NCBI GenBank assembly: GCA_022496805.1
Contig: CM040085.1
Coordinates: 46,839,811 to 46,903,810, forward strand
DNA length: 64,000 nt
From: Pohlia nutans
Taxonomy: Eukaryota; Streptophyta; Bryopsida; Bryales; Mniaceae
Direction of reading: 5' to 3'
Both the position numbers and the translations under genes were made by a program. The stretch's first letter is position 1. Every line of letters starts with the position of its first letter. The notes beneath the pieces were generated by a model. The model searched no databases, was not told where the DNA came from, and worked only from the letters and a program-made list of their open reading frames with translations. Positions 1-12,626 of the stretch are shown here, piece after piece.

Positions 1-71
1 TGCGTGCAGAGGAACTCGACGCCACGATCGCTTCTACACACAAGGGGGAGATCCCAACCTCACACAAATAG

Positions 72-3000
72 TGTACGCTACTCCACTTGCGCTGGCACCT
101 TGATTCCTCACTTCAACAGCAGTATATCCAAGTCGAGGATCCTGCTGAATTATGGGCGGCGCTGATGGCACGATTCAAGCATGAAGCGACCATATTTCTG
201 CCACAAGCCCAAAGCGACTGGATCGGCCTCCGCGTGATGGATTTCCCAAATTTCCTCGCATTCAACTCCGAGCTTCACCGCATTGTAGTCCAACTCCGGC
301 TCTGTGGCGACACCATCAACGACACCGAGATGATCGATAAGACTCTCTCTACTTTTCCTCCTGCTTGTGCAATTTTGGCTCAACAATATCGCAACATAAT
401 GTTTACTACACATTCCGAACTCATGTCCCACCTTCTGTTAGCCGAAAAGCAGCAACAACTGCTCCTCAAGAATGCAGAGTCAAGGCCAACTAAGGAGATT
501 CACAGCAGCGAAGTCCAGAACCCGCTCAAGACAACCAACTTGGTACCCACGCCACACCCGAAGCCGGGCAATCCAAGCAGGGAGTCCCACATCTCCAACG
601 CACCACGCCGGAAGCCAAAGGGAAATTTGAAGCCCAAGCACACGTGGAACCGATCTTCCAAACCCCAAAGGTACGCGAATCAGACCAGAACCGACCGGTC
701 CTCTCAGTCGTCGAGAAAAACAGAGAAGGGAACTTGTAATAAATGCGGCAGAAAGGGTCACTATGCTAAGGAATGTCGTGCTTCTAATTATGTCATTGCA
801 ATGTACAAGGAGCTGCAGTCACTAAGGGAAGGAAAGAAGGAAACTCACACCCTCGATGCTCCTTCTCCCACACTCAGCGAGTTAGACCCCAAAATCTACA
901 TGGTTCAGAGTAGCGCGCCTGCCAACAAAGCTAAAATTGCTTTGTTTGACAGCGCCTCCACTCATACCGTTTTGCAAGACCAGGCACACTTTGAGTTCAA
1001 AACTCGAAATAAGCCGTAGCAAACTTGTGACATAGTCACAATCGCAGGCAAACGAAACTTCAAGTTTCGTGAGGGCCGGGCAGTTGTGATTCTGCCCGGG
1101 GGAGCCCCCCTCATCTGCGAAAGGGCCATGTACGCCCCGGACGCCCCTCGGAGCCTGATCAGCTACCGTGACCTACGGGCTAATGACATTCACGTTTCCA
1201 CTGCGGTGGAAAACGATGAAGAGGTCCTCGAGCTTAGGCGAGGGCCGCGGCGCCTCGCCACCACACACGCGGCAACCAACGGCCTATATGAGCTTTGCAT
1301 CATGCAAGCTAGCCCCCCTTGCAAAGGTGAGGAAGAGGCCGGTGAACACTGACACGAGTGTCACCCACGCCTACCCCTAGGGGGTGCCCATACCTCTTTC
1401 CTAGCCGCCAGCTCCAAAGCCAACATTTAGCATCGCCGGTTGGGGCACCCCGGGACGACCATGATGCGGAAAATGATTCCCATCTTGACTGGTCACGACC
1501 TATGTACGAGTGATGCGGAGCACGTGGAGGAGTGCGTAACGTGCATTCAAGGGAAGCTCATCAGGCAGCCATCACGGTGGAAGCTCCCGACCGAAATGCC
1601 AGCGGCGTTGTATCGTCTCCACGGCGATTGGTACGGCCCCATGATCACTCCCCAGTTAGGTCAGTTCAAGTACTTCTTTGTACTCGTTGATGCTTCAGGT
1701 AGACACGTCGAGGTGTCACTTCTTACAACTCGTAACATGGTATTCCCCAAGACTTTAGCCATGCTCCTTAAGTTCCGCAACTACTTCCCTTACAACCAAA
1801 TTTGTTTTCTTAGAATGGACAATGCCATGGAATTTAAATCACAGGCATTCGAAGACTTTTGTATAGCCTCAAGGATAGAACTCACTTATTCAGTGCCTTA
1901 TGAACATGCCCAGAATGGCCTAGCTGAAGCATACATCAAGAAAATACAACTCATAGTACGCCCTCTCCTCTTTCATGCTAATCTTTCTCCCACTCTTTGG
2001 GGTCACGCCGTATTGCATGCACCAATCCTTCTTAGATTTAGACCCACTCTACTGCATACACAGACTCCATTAGAACTTAGCTCTGGTAGAACCCCTCACA
2101 TAGCCCACTTGCGCACCTTCGGATGCAAAGTATGGGTTCTAGTCTCAGATCCCAAACAACATACCATAACACCCCATAGAATTCGAAGAATCTACCTTGG
2201 TTATGACTCTCCTAGCATTATCCACTACAAACTACCCCGGAGTGACGATATTTACAAAGCTAGATTTCAGAATTGTAAGTTCATAGAAAACAGGTTCCCC
2301 GGCTCTCAAACTAAAACTGATCAAAGCTTGAACTTTAAAGACTTAAAAACACTCTCTCTTAACCCAGATCCTCGCACAGCATTAGCAGACTCCGAAGTTA
2401 GAAAACTCCTCACTCTCCAGCACCTTGCTGAGAATATCCCCGATGGTTTCCACTCGGGACCACGCATAGTTAGGAGCCCCGTACCCGGTTCTGGCAACCC
2501 TGTTCCAATAGCTCCAGCCAAGAAACAAAAGCTTACTGTCACCCCGCATACCCAAACCCGTGCTTCCATGCACACCCACTGCAACCCGGATGATCATCAT
2601 AGTCAACCCTCTGATATCCCGTGGGATGATTTCGAGTCATATCTCACCAACCCTGATGTAGATCCTATAACACTTGACCAGGCCAAGAAGAGTGTAGACT
2701 GGCCACAATGGGAAAAAAGCCTTACAGGCCGAGTACCAATCACTTAGAAAACGAGGCTTCTTTGGACCCCTTGTCACCAATCTCATCACCAAACCGATAG
2801 GACACAAACTGATCTTCACTCGTAAGCAAGACGAACATGGTAACATTCTTAGATTCAAAGTGAGATTAGTAGCTCAAGGTTACACACAAAAACCAGGGAT
2901 AGATTTTAAACAAACATATTCCCATGTTATGGATAGCACATCCTTCCGTTACCTCCTAAGTCTAGCAGTCCAAATGGCATTAGAAACCCGTCTCCTCGAC

Positions 3001-4266
3001 GTAGTCACAGCCTATCTCTACGGTGACTTAGATGCCCAAATTTACATCAAACTTCCTTCAGATTTCCTTCCAAACACTACACCCGCACGGCCCGGGCGCT
3101 TCTCTGGATTGAGGATATGCAAAGCCCTTTATGGCCTAAAGCAAGCCGGCCGGGCATAGTACCATCACCTCAAGTCCTTCTTGATTTCTCATAAGTCCCA
3201 AACTCACCCCGTCCAACCTTGTGTCTTTGTCCTCAAAGACACCACCGGTTTTGTCATCCTCGCAGTCTATGTCGATGACTTAAACTGTATTGGCACCCCA
3301 GCCTTGAGTAAGCATGTGGAAAACCTACTAACCAAACAGTTTGTATTGAAAGTGTTGGGGCGCATATCCTATTGTCTTGGACTACAGATTAAACATTATG
3401 CAGATGGGAGCTTATTACTTCATCAACAAACATATGTGAAGAAACTACTCCGCACATTCAACATGAACAACGCCAACGCGCTTTCAGCTCCCATGATTGG
3501 CAAGAGTCGCACTGAAGATGATCCCTACCGACCAGCAGATGACGACGAGGAGGAGATCGACAAATCGCAGTACTTAGCCGCAGTTGGAACTCTACTGTAC
3601 CTCGCCACGAACACCCGACCGGACATCTCATTCGCCGTCAGCATCCCCGCGTGTCACAGTCAGAAACCAACCTCCCGGCATTGGCAGGGCCTCAAGCATC
3701 TCCTGCGCTACCTCCGCGACACGGAGGATCTCGGCTTATACTTCCGCAAGGATACTCCAAGCGACATCATCGGATACGCCGACTCTAGCTTCAAGACGGA
3801 CTCCGTTTCAGGCAAGTCTCAAACCGGCTATATCTTCATCAAAAATGGCGCACCGATCTCCTGGCGCTCCACCAAGTAGACCGTGACCGCCACGTCCACA
3901 AATCATGCCGAACTACTCGCCTTCCACGAGGCTCCCCGCGAAGCCGTTTGGCTACGCACTATGCAACATGCCATCCTTCAAATGAGCAGCCTTACATTGA
4001 TGGACAAGCCTACGACCATATTTGAAGACAACGCGGCCTGCATCGAGCAGGTTTCTTCCGGATTCATCAAAGCCGACCGTGTCAAACACATCAGTCCTCG
4101 CCTCTTCGGCTATACTCAAGACCTCACCGAGACCAAGCAGATCGAGGTCAAGAAGATTGCATCAGCAGACAACATCGCCGACGTCCTCACTAATGCACTA
4201 TCAGCCCCTCAGCACCGCAAGCTCATCACTGCGGTTGATATGAGGACCCTCACTGAACTAGAGTGA
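72..4266 (+). pseudogene. Copia gag-pol polyprotein, broken
   Basis: Gag similarity starts about position 72, just after a TAG at 69-71. The zinc knuckle CNKCGRKGHYAKEC lies near 733-775. The protease motif near 948 reads FDSAST, with alanine where the family usually has glycine after D-S/T. Integrase (1430-2060) keeps three acidic residues in GDW, MDNAMEF and NGLAEA, although MDN-A replaces the usual DNG. Reverse transcriptase (2720-3880) keeps YVDDL near 3270. RNase H ends at 4266. In-frame stops lie at 1017-1019 (TAG), 1350-1352 (TGA), 1428-1430 (TAG), 3157-3159 (TAG) and 3877-3879 (TAG). The frame also changes by one base in an A run at 2713-2718. The stops at 1428 and 3157 fall where relatives have tryptophan, and the one at 3877 where they have glutamine. 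Confidence 0.92.
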
Positions 4267-4342
4267 ATTAGATGGCAAACGATGACTTTACTCTTTTTCC
4301 TTCACAACATCATGAAGTTTTTTTAACGAGGAAGATCATCGT

Positions 4343-4353
4343 TCGAGGAGGAG
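4343..4353 (+). other. Polypurine tract of the Copia element
   Basis: A purine-rich run (cgaggaggag) ends directly at the TGTTA that starts the 3' LTR. This is the expected plus-strand priming site. It follows the last RNase H codon by about 75 bases. Confidence 0.7.
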
Positions 4354-4580
4354 TGTTAAGACATGATGAATGTCATCCATTCACTCTCCGGTTCCATCCA
4401 TAGCTTAGTCAGCATACCTACCCGTTAGATAGAGATAAAGTAGATGGATGATAAATCCAGTAAAACTAAATCCTAACTAATGTAACGGTTGTCTTCACCC
4501 CTGAATATAATCTCAGTGGAACAGAGCTCCGGCTCATTCTTTTGATGCTCATACTTTGGGTTTATGCTTGTCTCTCAACA
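4354..4580 (+). repeat. 3' LTR of the Copia element, 227 bp
   Basis: It starts TGTTAAGACATG and ends TCTCTCAACA, giving the TG...CA ends of an LTR. It follows the polypurine tract directly. Near its end is the usual plant Copia arrangement of a short AT-rich promoter/polyadenylation part. The partner LTR is outside the window, so identity between LTRs and age cannot be judged. Confidence 0.85.
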
Positions 4581-6671
4581 TGGAAAATGACTGCAAAATT
4601 GTCTAGATCTAATTTAATTTTGTAGTTCCTATCATTGCTTTGGAGTGAAAGCTTGTTGGGTTCCATTGGAAGGGTTTGGAGGTGTTGCATATGCTTTAGA
4701 TATGTACCGTAATTATCACTATCATGAGTAGGTTTCTATTTTTCTTTTTTTTAAAGTGTCGGATTGCACCAATAAATTGCATAACTTGCACCTTACATGC
4801 AACAATGAATATAGAAATATTTGGAAAATATTCAATCCAAGAGATATTGCTATTTGTAAATAAATGATTTTCAAAGTTGGCCTCTCAATTCAGATAATTT
4901 TGAAGCTCCTTAGGGGCAATTGTTGAAAATTGATCAATGCATTAGAGCAATTTTGGACTCGGGAGGTGCCCTTTAAGAGCCAAGCATGTGTACCCCCATA
5001 GTATTCATTTATCGTTTGAGAAGAAAAAAGGACACTAAAATTCCCCTATTTCCGCTTGGGAGAAGGTTGTCCTTGAATTGCAGGGTGATGTGAGAGGGTA
5101 GTGGAATGTCTTACTGTGAGTGGCCATTTTGGTGTTTACAGCAAACAGCCTACAGATATGCTTGAAACAATAAAAGGGTACGTGTCTTGAATATTATAAG
5201 TGTTAGAAATACCCAAGTTGCAAGGACTTGTCAGTTCCTTGTTCCACCACAAGTACACGAATCCATTAAACAATTGGACATACCCTTCTTTTCTGAGGCC
5301 ACTGTGGCCAGTCTTTGCCCCCTAAACCCCTACTCTGTCAGCTTTGATACAACCATCTCAGGCATGCGTTCTAGGCCCCATACAGTACCAATGACAGGAC
5401 AGTTGATTTTTGGAGCCATACCAAACTTGGAGGGCACCTCCCGAGTCCAAAATTGTCCTAGGGGCATATTTTTCTTCAAGTTGTAACCACTACATCTTTT
5501 AGCATGTTGGTATACAATATTGAAACCCAATTATTTTCATTGACACTCGAGACACTAAAACCTCGTTGCTTATTGGACATAATATGAAATATCACGATGA
5601 ATGTGTTATCATTAGAAGGAATCTCACGCCTCAACAAGGCCGTGAGCTCTTATGCACAAAAATTAATAAAATAAATCATATTTAAAAATATTTAAAATAC
5701 ATCAAATCTGACTTGGATCTGATGTGTTCGCCTCTCAGCCATGTCAAACTAGATATTAATTTTTAAATTATTTTTAAATATATTTATAATTAAATTTATA
5801 ATTAATATTTTTAATATTTTTAAAAAATAAAATTTTATTAGTTTTTTATTTTATTTTATTTATTTTATTTATTTTATTTTATTTTATTTATTTATTTTTA
5901 TTAAAATAAAATTTCCAATAAAAGATTAGAATCTAGCATGAGTTTCAAAACGGCCCTCCAGAGGCTTCACATCACTTCTAATGGGATAAACAAGATAACA
6001 TAATTTGCACGTTATCTTGTTTACCCATGCCACATTCAATTTAACAATTTTATGTAATCCTAAAAAATTTCACTAGTGAAAACAAAATAATCATAATGTC
6101 ACAATATTAGAGTTATCCTGAAACAAAGTTGTGCTTGAATAAGATACTATGTGTTGTGCTTTAATATACTCTTATTTGTTCATTCTAAATTATAGTTTTA
6201 AAGTATGAAAGAGCTCAGTGGTCTCTCACTATTAGGTTTGTAAGAGCTTGGTGGTCTTTAAACTCATGGAAAACTAGTTTAGCTGTCTTTCTAGCACTAC
6301 CATCACTTCCTAGCACTTTCGACACTCTTGAACAATAACGTTAGCTTTTTTAACTTCCAAGTCAACTTTTTCAAGGTCTCGGCCAACTAGAAAGCGACAT
6401 GTGGCAAATTCAACGGAATTTTAATTAATTTGTATCGAAATTGTTACAGTGATTATTGCCATTATTGTGAGTCACAATAATTCAATATTCTCACAATAAC
6501 TGTGGAATTAAAACAAAAAGTGTGAGTTATAGTCATTGAGGGTATTTAAGAATTCTTACAATAATGTACATTTGAGAAGTACAGTTGACCCTCTATAAAT
6601 GATATTCCTTGGGAGTACCATATCCTCAGATCAGATTCATTAGGCCCAATACGAACTTACGAAGTCAATTA
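4581..6671. other. AT-rich spacer, no gene seen
   Basis: Only short random ORFs are present. It contains a 24-bp perfect inverted repeat (4948-4971 and 5432-5455, listed separately) and a (TTTTA)n-like low-complexity run at about 5760-5910. I see no splice-linked coding pattern. Confidence 0.5.
4948..5455. repeat. 24-bp perfect inverted repeat, 460-bp spacer
   Basis: The arms 4948-4971 and 5432-5455 are exact reverse complements (core TTTGGACTCGGGAGGTG). The arms are much more GC-rich than the surroundings. This looks like the ends of an unclassified foldback or transposon remnant. No target duplication is evident next to the arms. Confidence 0.6.
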
Positions 6672-7470
6672 ATCTTAGGGTTATTTTTTTTATTCATTAA
6701 CTGAATTATATTTTTTTTCAAATTTCATATTTTGTGATATCTAATATTCCCCTGTGACTTTTGATCCTATGCTTTATTTGTTACACCTCATTGAGTTTTT
6801 TATTGTTAAAAATCTTAAACATTGATATAGTACAAGATGATTTCATTCTCCTCCTTTAGCAATTTGTGATGACTTTTTTGATGGAAGGTGTTATAATTTG
6901 TACTTGGATAGGTTGTTTGCGAAAATCTTAAATTTTATGAATTTGGAGTATTTACATTAACCCGTAAACATCAAAGTAAGCCCCACGAGCTTGTTTTGAG
7001 ATAATAATCAAGAAAGAAGTGGATTTACTCAACCAAAATTGAAATGGATTGGTGCTTTGGAAAGATAATGAAAAAGCGAGGCTAAATTTAACAAATATGC
7101 CTAAATTTAACAACTGTGAAACTATCCACAATCAAATGAAGGAATTAGAGAAAGGAGGGAGCTTTGAACGGATAGCAACTATGGAGAGAGACAAAGCATT
7201 TTTATTTTTTTAAAAGAGCGAAAACGTTGGCAGGAACACCTCCAGAGCAGCGCCGACAACAGGCTGTCAGTTTTTTTTTTGCAGCAGCTTCAGTAGACTT
7301 TTGAAGATGCTTTTCGGGCTACCTTCCAAGGACCCTCTTGACGTTTAAGGGTTAATGTTTTCTACACTATTCAATTATACCACCTTAGAATTTTTGAAAA
7401 TTTCACTACATGCAATTTTTATTTAATTTTTAAATTATTTTTTATCAAATCTGATCATAGCGTAGGGTAC
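6672..7470. repeat. Dispersed repeat R2, copy 1, interrupted by a TTAA element
   Basis: The segments 6672-6956 and 7356-7470 together match 30551-30955 at many positions (for example CATTGATATAG, CAATTTGTGATGA and TCTACACTATTCAAT). The match is interrupted in this copy by 6961-7351. The second copy is uninterrupted and so serves as an empty-site relative. Confidence 0.75.
6961..7351. mobile_element. TTAA-flanked MITE, 391 bp
   Basis: It is flanked by TTAA at 6957-6960 and 7352-7355. The left end is CCCGTAAACATCAAAG and the right end, reverse-complemented, is CCCTTAAACGTCAAG. It has no coding capacity. It sits inside repeat R2, whose other copy at 30.55-30.95 kb lacks it. Confidence 0.8.
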
Positions 7471-8316
7471 TACATTTGTAACATTTATTCATGAATCTCA
7501 TGTAACAATAAACCAAGGTGAATCATTTGGATGTAACAATTTTGCATATAACTAATAAATAGGTCAAATATCTCAATTTTAGAACCAAAGTCACCATATT
7601 TTGATGAAAATAACATTAAAATGTAGATGAAAAGTATTTACTATCCAAGATATGAATGAATGTAGAAATATGTGATTCTACCATATTATTTTGTGTTATT
7701 AATTTAGCACTTGTCATATAAAATATAAATAAATAAAAGCATATATCAAGTACAATATATACTTGTGATTTTTTGTGCTGGTACATAAACTAGATGGCAC
7801 ATTGACAATTTGTTCAATTTCAATGTTGTCATAAAAAAACTCAATCATATTTAGACAATATAGCAATTTGATTAGTTGAACCAAAGAATTAAGTATTTAA
7901 AATAGAACATAACAATTAGAAAGGGCACTTACACACTAAAGGGAGTTGCCATTTGTAATAAATAACAAAATAGCATTTAGCTTCAATTTTTAGTATTTCT
8001 TAGTATATATTTTTTGGAGTACAAAAACCATAACAATTAGAACCTAATAACATTAAAGGAGGTAACATTTATAGAGGGTCGATGCTATGTTCTAAAATTA
8101 GTGTGAGAATTGGTGTAAAGTCTCACATTCATTTTGTGACTCACAGTAATGGAAACAATCGGTGTAACAAGTGACGGTAGTTTGAATGGTATTGGAATAC
8201 TCTTTCCAATCAAAAGCATAGGCAATTGTTAGCAAATATAAATAATCCTTTGGATGCAATTTGAGTAGTTATCACATTCACTTCAGAATTATAGAGAAAT
8301 ATCTTATATTCATTAA
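7471..8316. other. AT-rich spacer, nothing recognised
   Basis: No coding or structural signal was recognised here. Confidence 0.4.
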
Positions 8317-8859
8317 CCCTTAAATGTTCACACTACAATTACTTGGTCAAACCTCATCAATTCCTCACATTTTAAAATATATTATATTTTCTAGTATTTT
8401 TCTCATATAAGGTATTGTTAATCCGATTTACTCTAATTTTTTCATAATTATTTAAATGAACACAAGTTTTATAAGATTTTCAAATTTTTTTCTTATAAAA
8501 ATCATAGTAATTACAAAAAAGCTTAGAATAGTATGGAATTTTTAGGGAAAATGAAAATAATAGTGATGAACAACAAAGTGTAGGTGGCATGGTTCTTGAG
8601 CTTACATAAAAAGAAATTTGATAGAAAAACATTTTTTGTAGTGTATATTGGCATTTTAGGGTTTTGAACTTTGAAGTGCTATAAAGAACGCAATTTTAAC
8701 AATTTTGAAGAATGGTAAATTGGACTAGAAGTAGAAAGTAGCCCCCACACTTTTTTAGTTGGGACCATTTTCATTTGAAATTAGGAACTAGGTGAAAATC
8801 AACGTTTCACTGAAAAATGATCAAGCATGGCCCCACGAGGCTCCTTGCACGCTGAAGGG
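8317..8859. mobile_element. Probable TTAA-type MITE, about 543 bp, right flank mutated
   Basis: The left flank is TTAA (8313-8316), followed by CCCTTAAATG. The right end, reverse-complemented, is CCCTTCAGCGTGC, and its flank is TTAC instead of TTAA. The right terminus resembles that of the 16231-16770 element (CCCTTTAGCGCGCC). Confidence 0.5.
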
Positions 8860-8994
8860 TTACTAACTGAAACTAATCAGCTATAAAACGATCCAACCAT
8901 ATAATTTTTTCACCTCAAATTCTTAAAATTAAACATGTTGACATGTACAAATGACACTCATCTGCATAAAATGCGATATTATAACCCATTTTAA

Positions 8995-9561
8995 CCCCTA
9001 AATGCCTAGAGCCCTCTCCAAATTTGTTAGTTTTGCAAAGATGCATTATAAAATGCAACCTAGAGGAATATTTTGAACTTGCTATATGAATAAAAGTTGT
9101 ACATTATGAATTTTAGATTCTATCCATACGGTTATCTATGATTGCTATTACCAATAATTTTGTATAAAATTTGAAACGTGAAATTCAAAATAATTTTGTA
9201 ATTCAATTACGAATAAGATATTGACAATCTATGGATGAAATTTGTTGTGATTGGTTGAAATGTAATACTTTAAGTGTAGTGATTTTTGAAGATTTTTTGG
9301 TTGCTTAATTTTATGAGTTGACTTTTTTTAGAGCACTTTTACACTGAAATCTTCATTATTTTGGGTGAATCACTACAACATGAAATGAAGCATAAAAATT
9401 TCACAAATCATCCCCTTTCTAATCGGATCAAATATGCATAAAGCTAACTTCCCATAGGATCTACAGTAAAAATTCCACACTGCAAAAAGTGCATGACGAA
9501 TGAGAAATTATGGATGAAATCTGTACATCGTCCAAAAAATGGACGCTCAGGCAGTTAGGGG
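8995..9561. mobile_element. TTAA-flanked element, family A, 567 bp
   Basis: TTAA lies at 8991-8994 and 9562-9565. The termini are CCCCTAAATGCCTAGAG and, from the right, CCCCTAACTGCCTGAGC. It aligns over its whole length, in reverse orientation, with 25026-25593 and 41554-42105. It has no ORF of note. Just inside the right end is a short palindrome around CCATTTTTTGG. Confidence 0.88.
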
Positions 9562-9854
9562 TTAAGTCTTCAGATTCTTCTATAATCTAAGGAGTTGCAG
9601 TAAGTTACTTTTAAAACTTCACTACTAGTATCAAGATCTTCATGTCTTTAATGATGATGTCTAGAGATGCTCGTAAGAGTCACATTCATGAATTCCTTTT
9701 CGTAAAAAGCAATCTCTCGAAAAACAAGTACACCTTCAACACGGCATGAATATTGTAGAATCTGAAGCTAGCACAATGAAGAACAGGCGACGATGAAGAA
9801 GCTCGGCGAGGGCCGATGAAGACCAGGCAGCGATGAAGAAGCTGGGCGGGCTGC

Positions 9855-11787
9855 TCAGCCTTCTCCTGACCGGTGGGCTCTACCCACCCACGACGATCCA
9901 TGGTGGCAGTTTAACGTGACGCTTGCTGAATTCACACCTGACTGGTCGCTTCCACAGTTCCTCCTCCGCCTTGATTTTTTACGTCTGGACTTGGCAACTT
10001 TGGGCTTCGATCCATCAAATTCATGCACATCAGTAGACCTTGGAGTCTCCTTGGAAACTGCCCTAGGCTCTGTGACACCTTCCACAGACACTGGTGAATT
10101 CATGACCTTGGGACCCACGTTCTTGTGCACGCCCGACTCTGAATCACGTGCTTCACATTCGCTACAATATTGTCCTTCCTTCCCATCATTTTTGCAACGC
10201 TGCTCCGGGTGCCGACCTCGAGGACACACTGCATTCTTGAAGCTGGGCCGATACACAAAGCCAATGGGGTTCAGGCTATGGAACCTGTTCGCCTTTGAGC
10301 TTGGTGCCGATAGGAGGGGTGCGACTTCTGTGGTATTCGTCAGATCGATGATTTCCATCGTGTGCTCTACCGTATTAAATATGCCTAATTCGTGCTCACT
10401 TACCGCCACGCAAGTGAACTCCGGGTACACCAACAGTCCTCGACCACCAGGCCTCTTGCGCCGCATGATCTCCTCCCATGCTTGCTCTTCGAAACTGTCC
10501 ACGTCCAGTCTGTGAATCAGGAAGTACACTTCTCTCCCGCACTCCTGCTCGCTGAATACGAACACCGATCCGCCACATTCCACGATTTGGGTGGTGGCAA
10601 GGTACCCAATGTTGCCTTCACTCCTCACCAGCGGAATGTGGAACCTTGTCAGGTCTTGCTCCCATTTCTGCTCCTTCAGGTCATACACCAGGACGCCTCT
10701 ACCGCGTGCGTCCATGATGGCCACGCACAAAAGAAGCTCCCTGCCGGAATCACTCACGTAAACACCGTTCTGGTATTCGTTTAGACCGAACGCTGGGCAT
10801 GGCAGGTCTGAATTTTCTGGACATTCCCACTTACCTGTTTTCGAATCGTATTCTTCGGTCTTCAGGGACACATCTTCAGTGCCGATCGCAGCACTCCCAG
10901 CCACCAATATCTTGTAGTTTCCGCTACTACCATCCACCACCCTCAGGTGCATTAGCACAGGCTGCCTGGAATACTTCAGAGGCGGTAGGACTTTCACCTG
11001 ATGAGTCAGAGGGTTGCATACCACCAACTGTTCTGGACCCGTGGATTTTCCAACATTGATGCATAACAGACCTCCATCACCCGCCATCAGATAGTCCTTG
11101 AAAAGATCCGGGTCTGGAGATGGCAAGACCGTGTATTTGGCGAAGTTGAGGGAAGGCAGGCTTGCCCATTCTCTAGACTTGGTGTCGAGTCCATGCCAGT
11201 GGAGGTCCCCGTTCGCACCTGTGGTGAAATAAGTTGGACTGAACTCCGCCTCGGCACGTGGACGAGACCGAAGGAACGCTGGGTGACGGATTAAATTCTT
11301 GAACTCCTTTCCCAGCTCCGGGCGCAGCCGCATCACGTCGCGCCATTCAAAGTGACCGAGTATGCCATAAATTAGCTCTGTCGGTAGGGATTTGTCTACA
11401 GCTTGAGACTCTTCCGGAAGACTCTCCCTTGGTGACGACACAACTTCATGCTCAGATGATGATTCGCCGCTGCAATCAGAAGCGATGCACATCTCAGCAT
11501 ATTTTGATCCTAATGTTTCGATTTTTGCGGCATGGTTGCTTACTGCGAAGGAGCTCGATGCAGAGTCACCGTTGGGAGTACCGTTGGAGTCCTGTGGTTT
11601 GATGTTCCCTGCTACACTATTATCAGTCACGCAGCTTTCCCTACTTTCTTCTGTCACGCTCTGTTCATCATCCGAGGATGCCAGACCTTTTCCTTTCGGA
11701 TTGGAAACTCTGTTTTTCGCTCGGATGCGAGAGTGTTGTGTATGTGAAGCGCTCTGCTTGCATAGATTTGGTGCATGGTTTTCAGAG
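9855..11787 (-). CDS. F-box/kelch-type protein (first exon unresolved)
   Basis: The long open frame encodes about 600 residues from 11657 and stays open upstream to a likely splice acceptor (TTTGTTTCAG) ending at 11788, so the coding exon probably begins at 11787. The 11657 codon is GTG, and I could not identify the upstream exon carrying the initiator ATG. An F-box begins at LPTELIYGILGHF, about 90 residues into the 600. Kelch-like blades follow, with motifs such as LHWHGLDTKSREWASLP, VCNPLTHQVKVLPPL, YDSKTGKWECP and VYDLKEQKWEQD. F-box proteins of this class are substrate receptors of SCF (SKP1-CUL1) ubiquitin ligases. The C-terminal 130 residues extend beyond a usual F-box/kelch protein and carry a cysteine-containing patch and a basic cluster (KSRRKKSRRRRN), suggesting nuclear location. 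The substrate is unknown. Confidence 0.85.
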
Positions 11788-12111
11788 CTGAAACAAACAA
11801 AGCAGACTGAGAAGATGTTGGAGGCACTGATTGTCGACGTTTACATTGTACACACATGAAGGTCCAGTTGCAATAGTGAATGAAATGGAATAGTCTGGTG
11901 TGCGTGACGGATAAAACCATGATAATTTGCATGACACATGGTCGTGCCCACATTCCATTAACTAAGTGTACACGTCATACTTGGCCTAAAATCAACAACA
12001 TCTACACTACATACCCTCAAAAGCTATAGAAACTATCACAACCAGGAATATGGTTTTGAATCGTGTATTCATACATCTTCGTACTTTTCCAGTAGTGGGA
12101 ATTGATGACAA

Positions 12112-12262
12112 AAATAATATATATACACATGTGTTCATGTATATATCTATGAGTATATATATGTACATGTGTATATATTATATTACATGTGTATGCTGAT
12201 ATGCATATACGGATATGAATTTATTTATTTATTTGTATACATATACATATACATATATATAA
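12112..12262. repeat. TA/CA-rich microsatellite tract
   Basis: Imperfect runs of TATATA, TACATATA and CATGTGTATA alternate over about 150 bases. It is low complexity, with no coding potential. Confidence 0.8.
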
Positions 12263-12626
12263 TTAAACTTACAATCGGGTAGCGGACCGTACCATATTTG
12301 TTGGTCACGGGCTGAGAGGGAGCGGGTTCTTTTCTTCACTTCTAAAGATTCGACTGGCGTCGACCGTTTGAGCATTGTAGGGTCAGGCATGTCACAAACA
12401 AAGATTAGAACGTCTTCAAATACGCGTAATCAAGGCTGAAACCAGTTTGCAATTTGGATATTGAGGCTGGAAGCGGCAAGGACGAACATCCAAACCTGAG
12501 TGTATGAATCTGCCGTAATGAATGAAAAACAAAAACACATTCAGTGACACAGGGCTGAGAAAATAAATTAAAACAAATTGGGCTATTCCCAAAGCAATCT
12601 ATCAAAAGTGTTCACGAAGTCTACTA

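Larger units (their letters stand above)
1..4580 (+). mobile_element. Copia LTR retrotransposon, 3' part, decayed
   Basis: The element runs off the left edge, so the 5' LTR and primer-binding site are not in the window. Domain order on the + strand is gag with a CCHC zinc knuckle, protease, integrase, reverse transcriptase, RNase H, polypurine tract, 3' LTR. Integrase before reverse transcriptase is the Copia (Pseudoviridae-type) order. The reading frame is broken by several stops and one length change, so this copy cannot make its own polyprotein. The 3' boundary is clear (LTR 4354-4580, TG...CA). The target duplication cannot be checked because the left end is missing. Confidence 0.93.

Noticed and set aside
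9916..11059. Plus-strand ORFs opposite the F-box gene
   Set aside because: Shadows of the minus-strand coding frame; no domain is recognisable.
12405..12605. 66-residue minus-strand ORF upstream of the F-box gene
   Set aside because: Low-complexity composition, no splice support and no phase match to the F-box exon.
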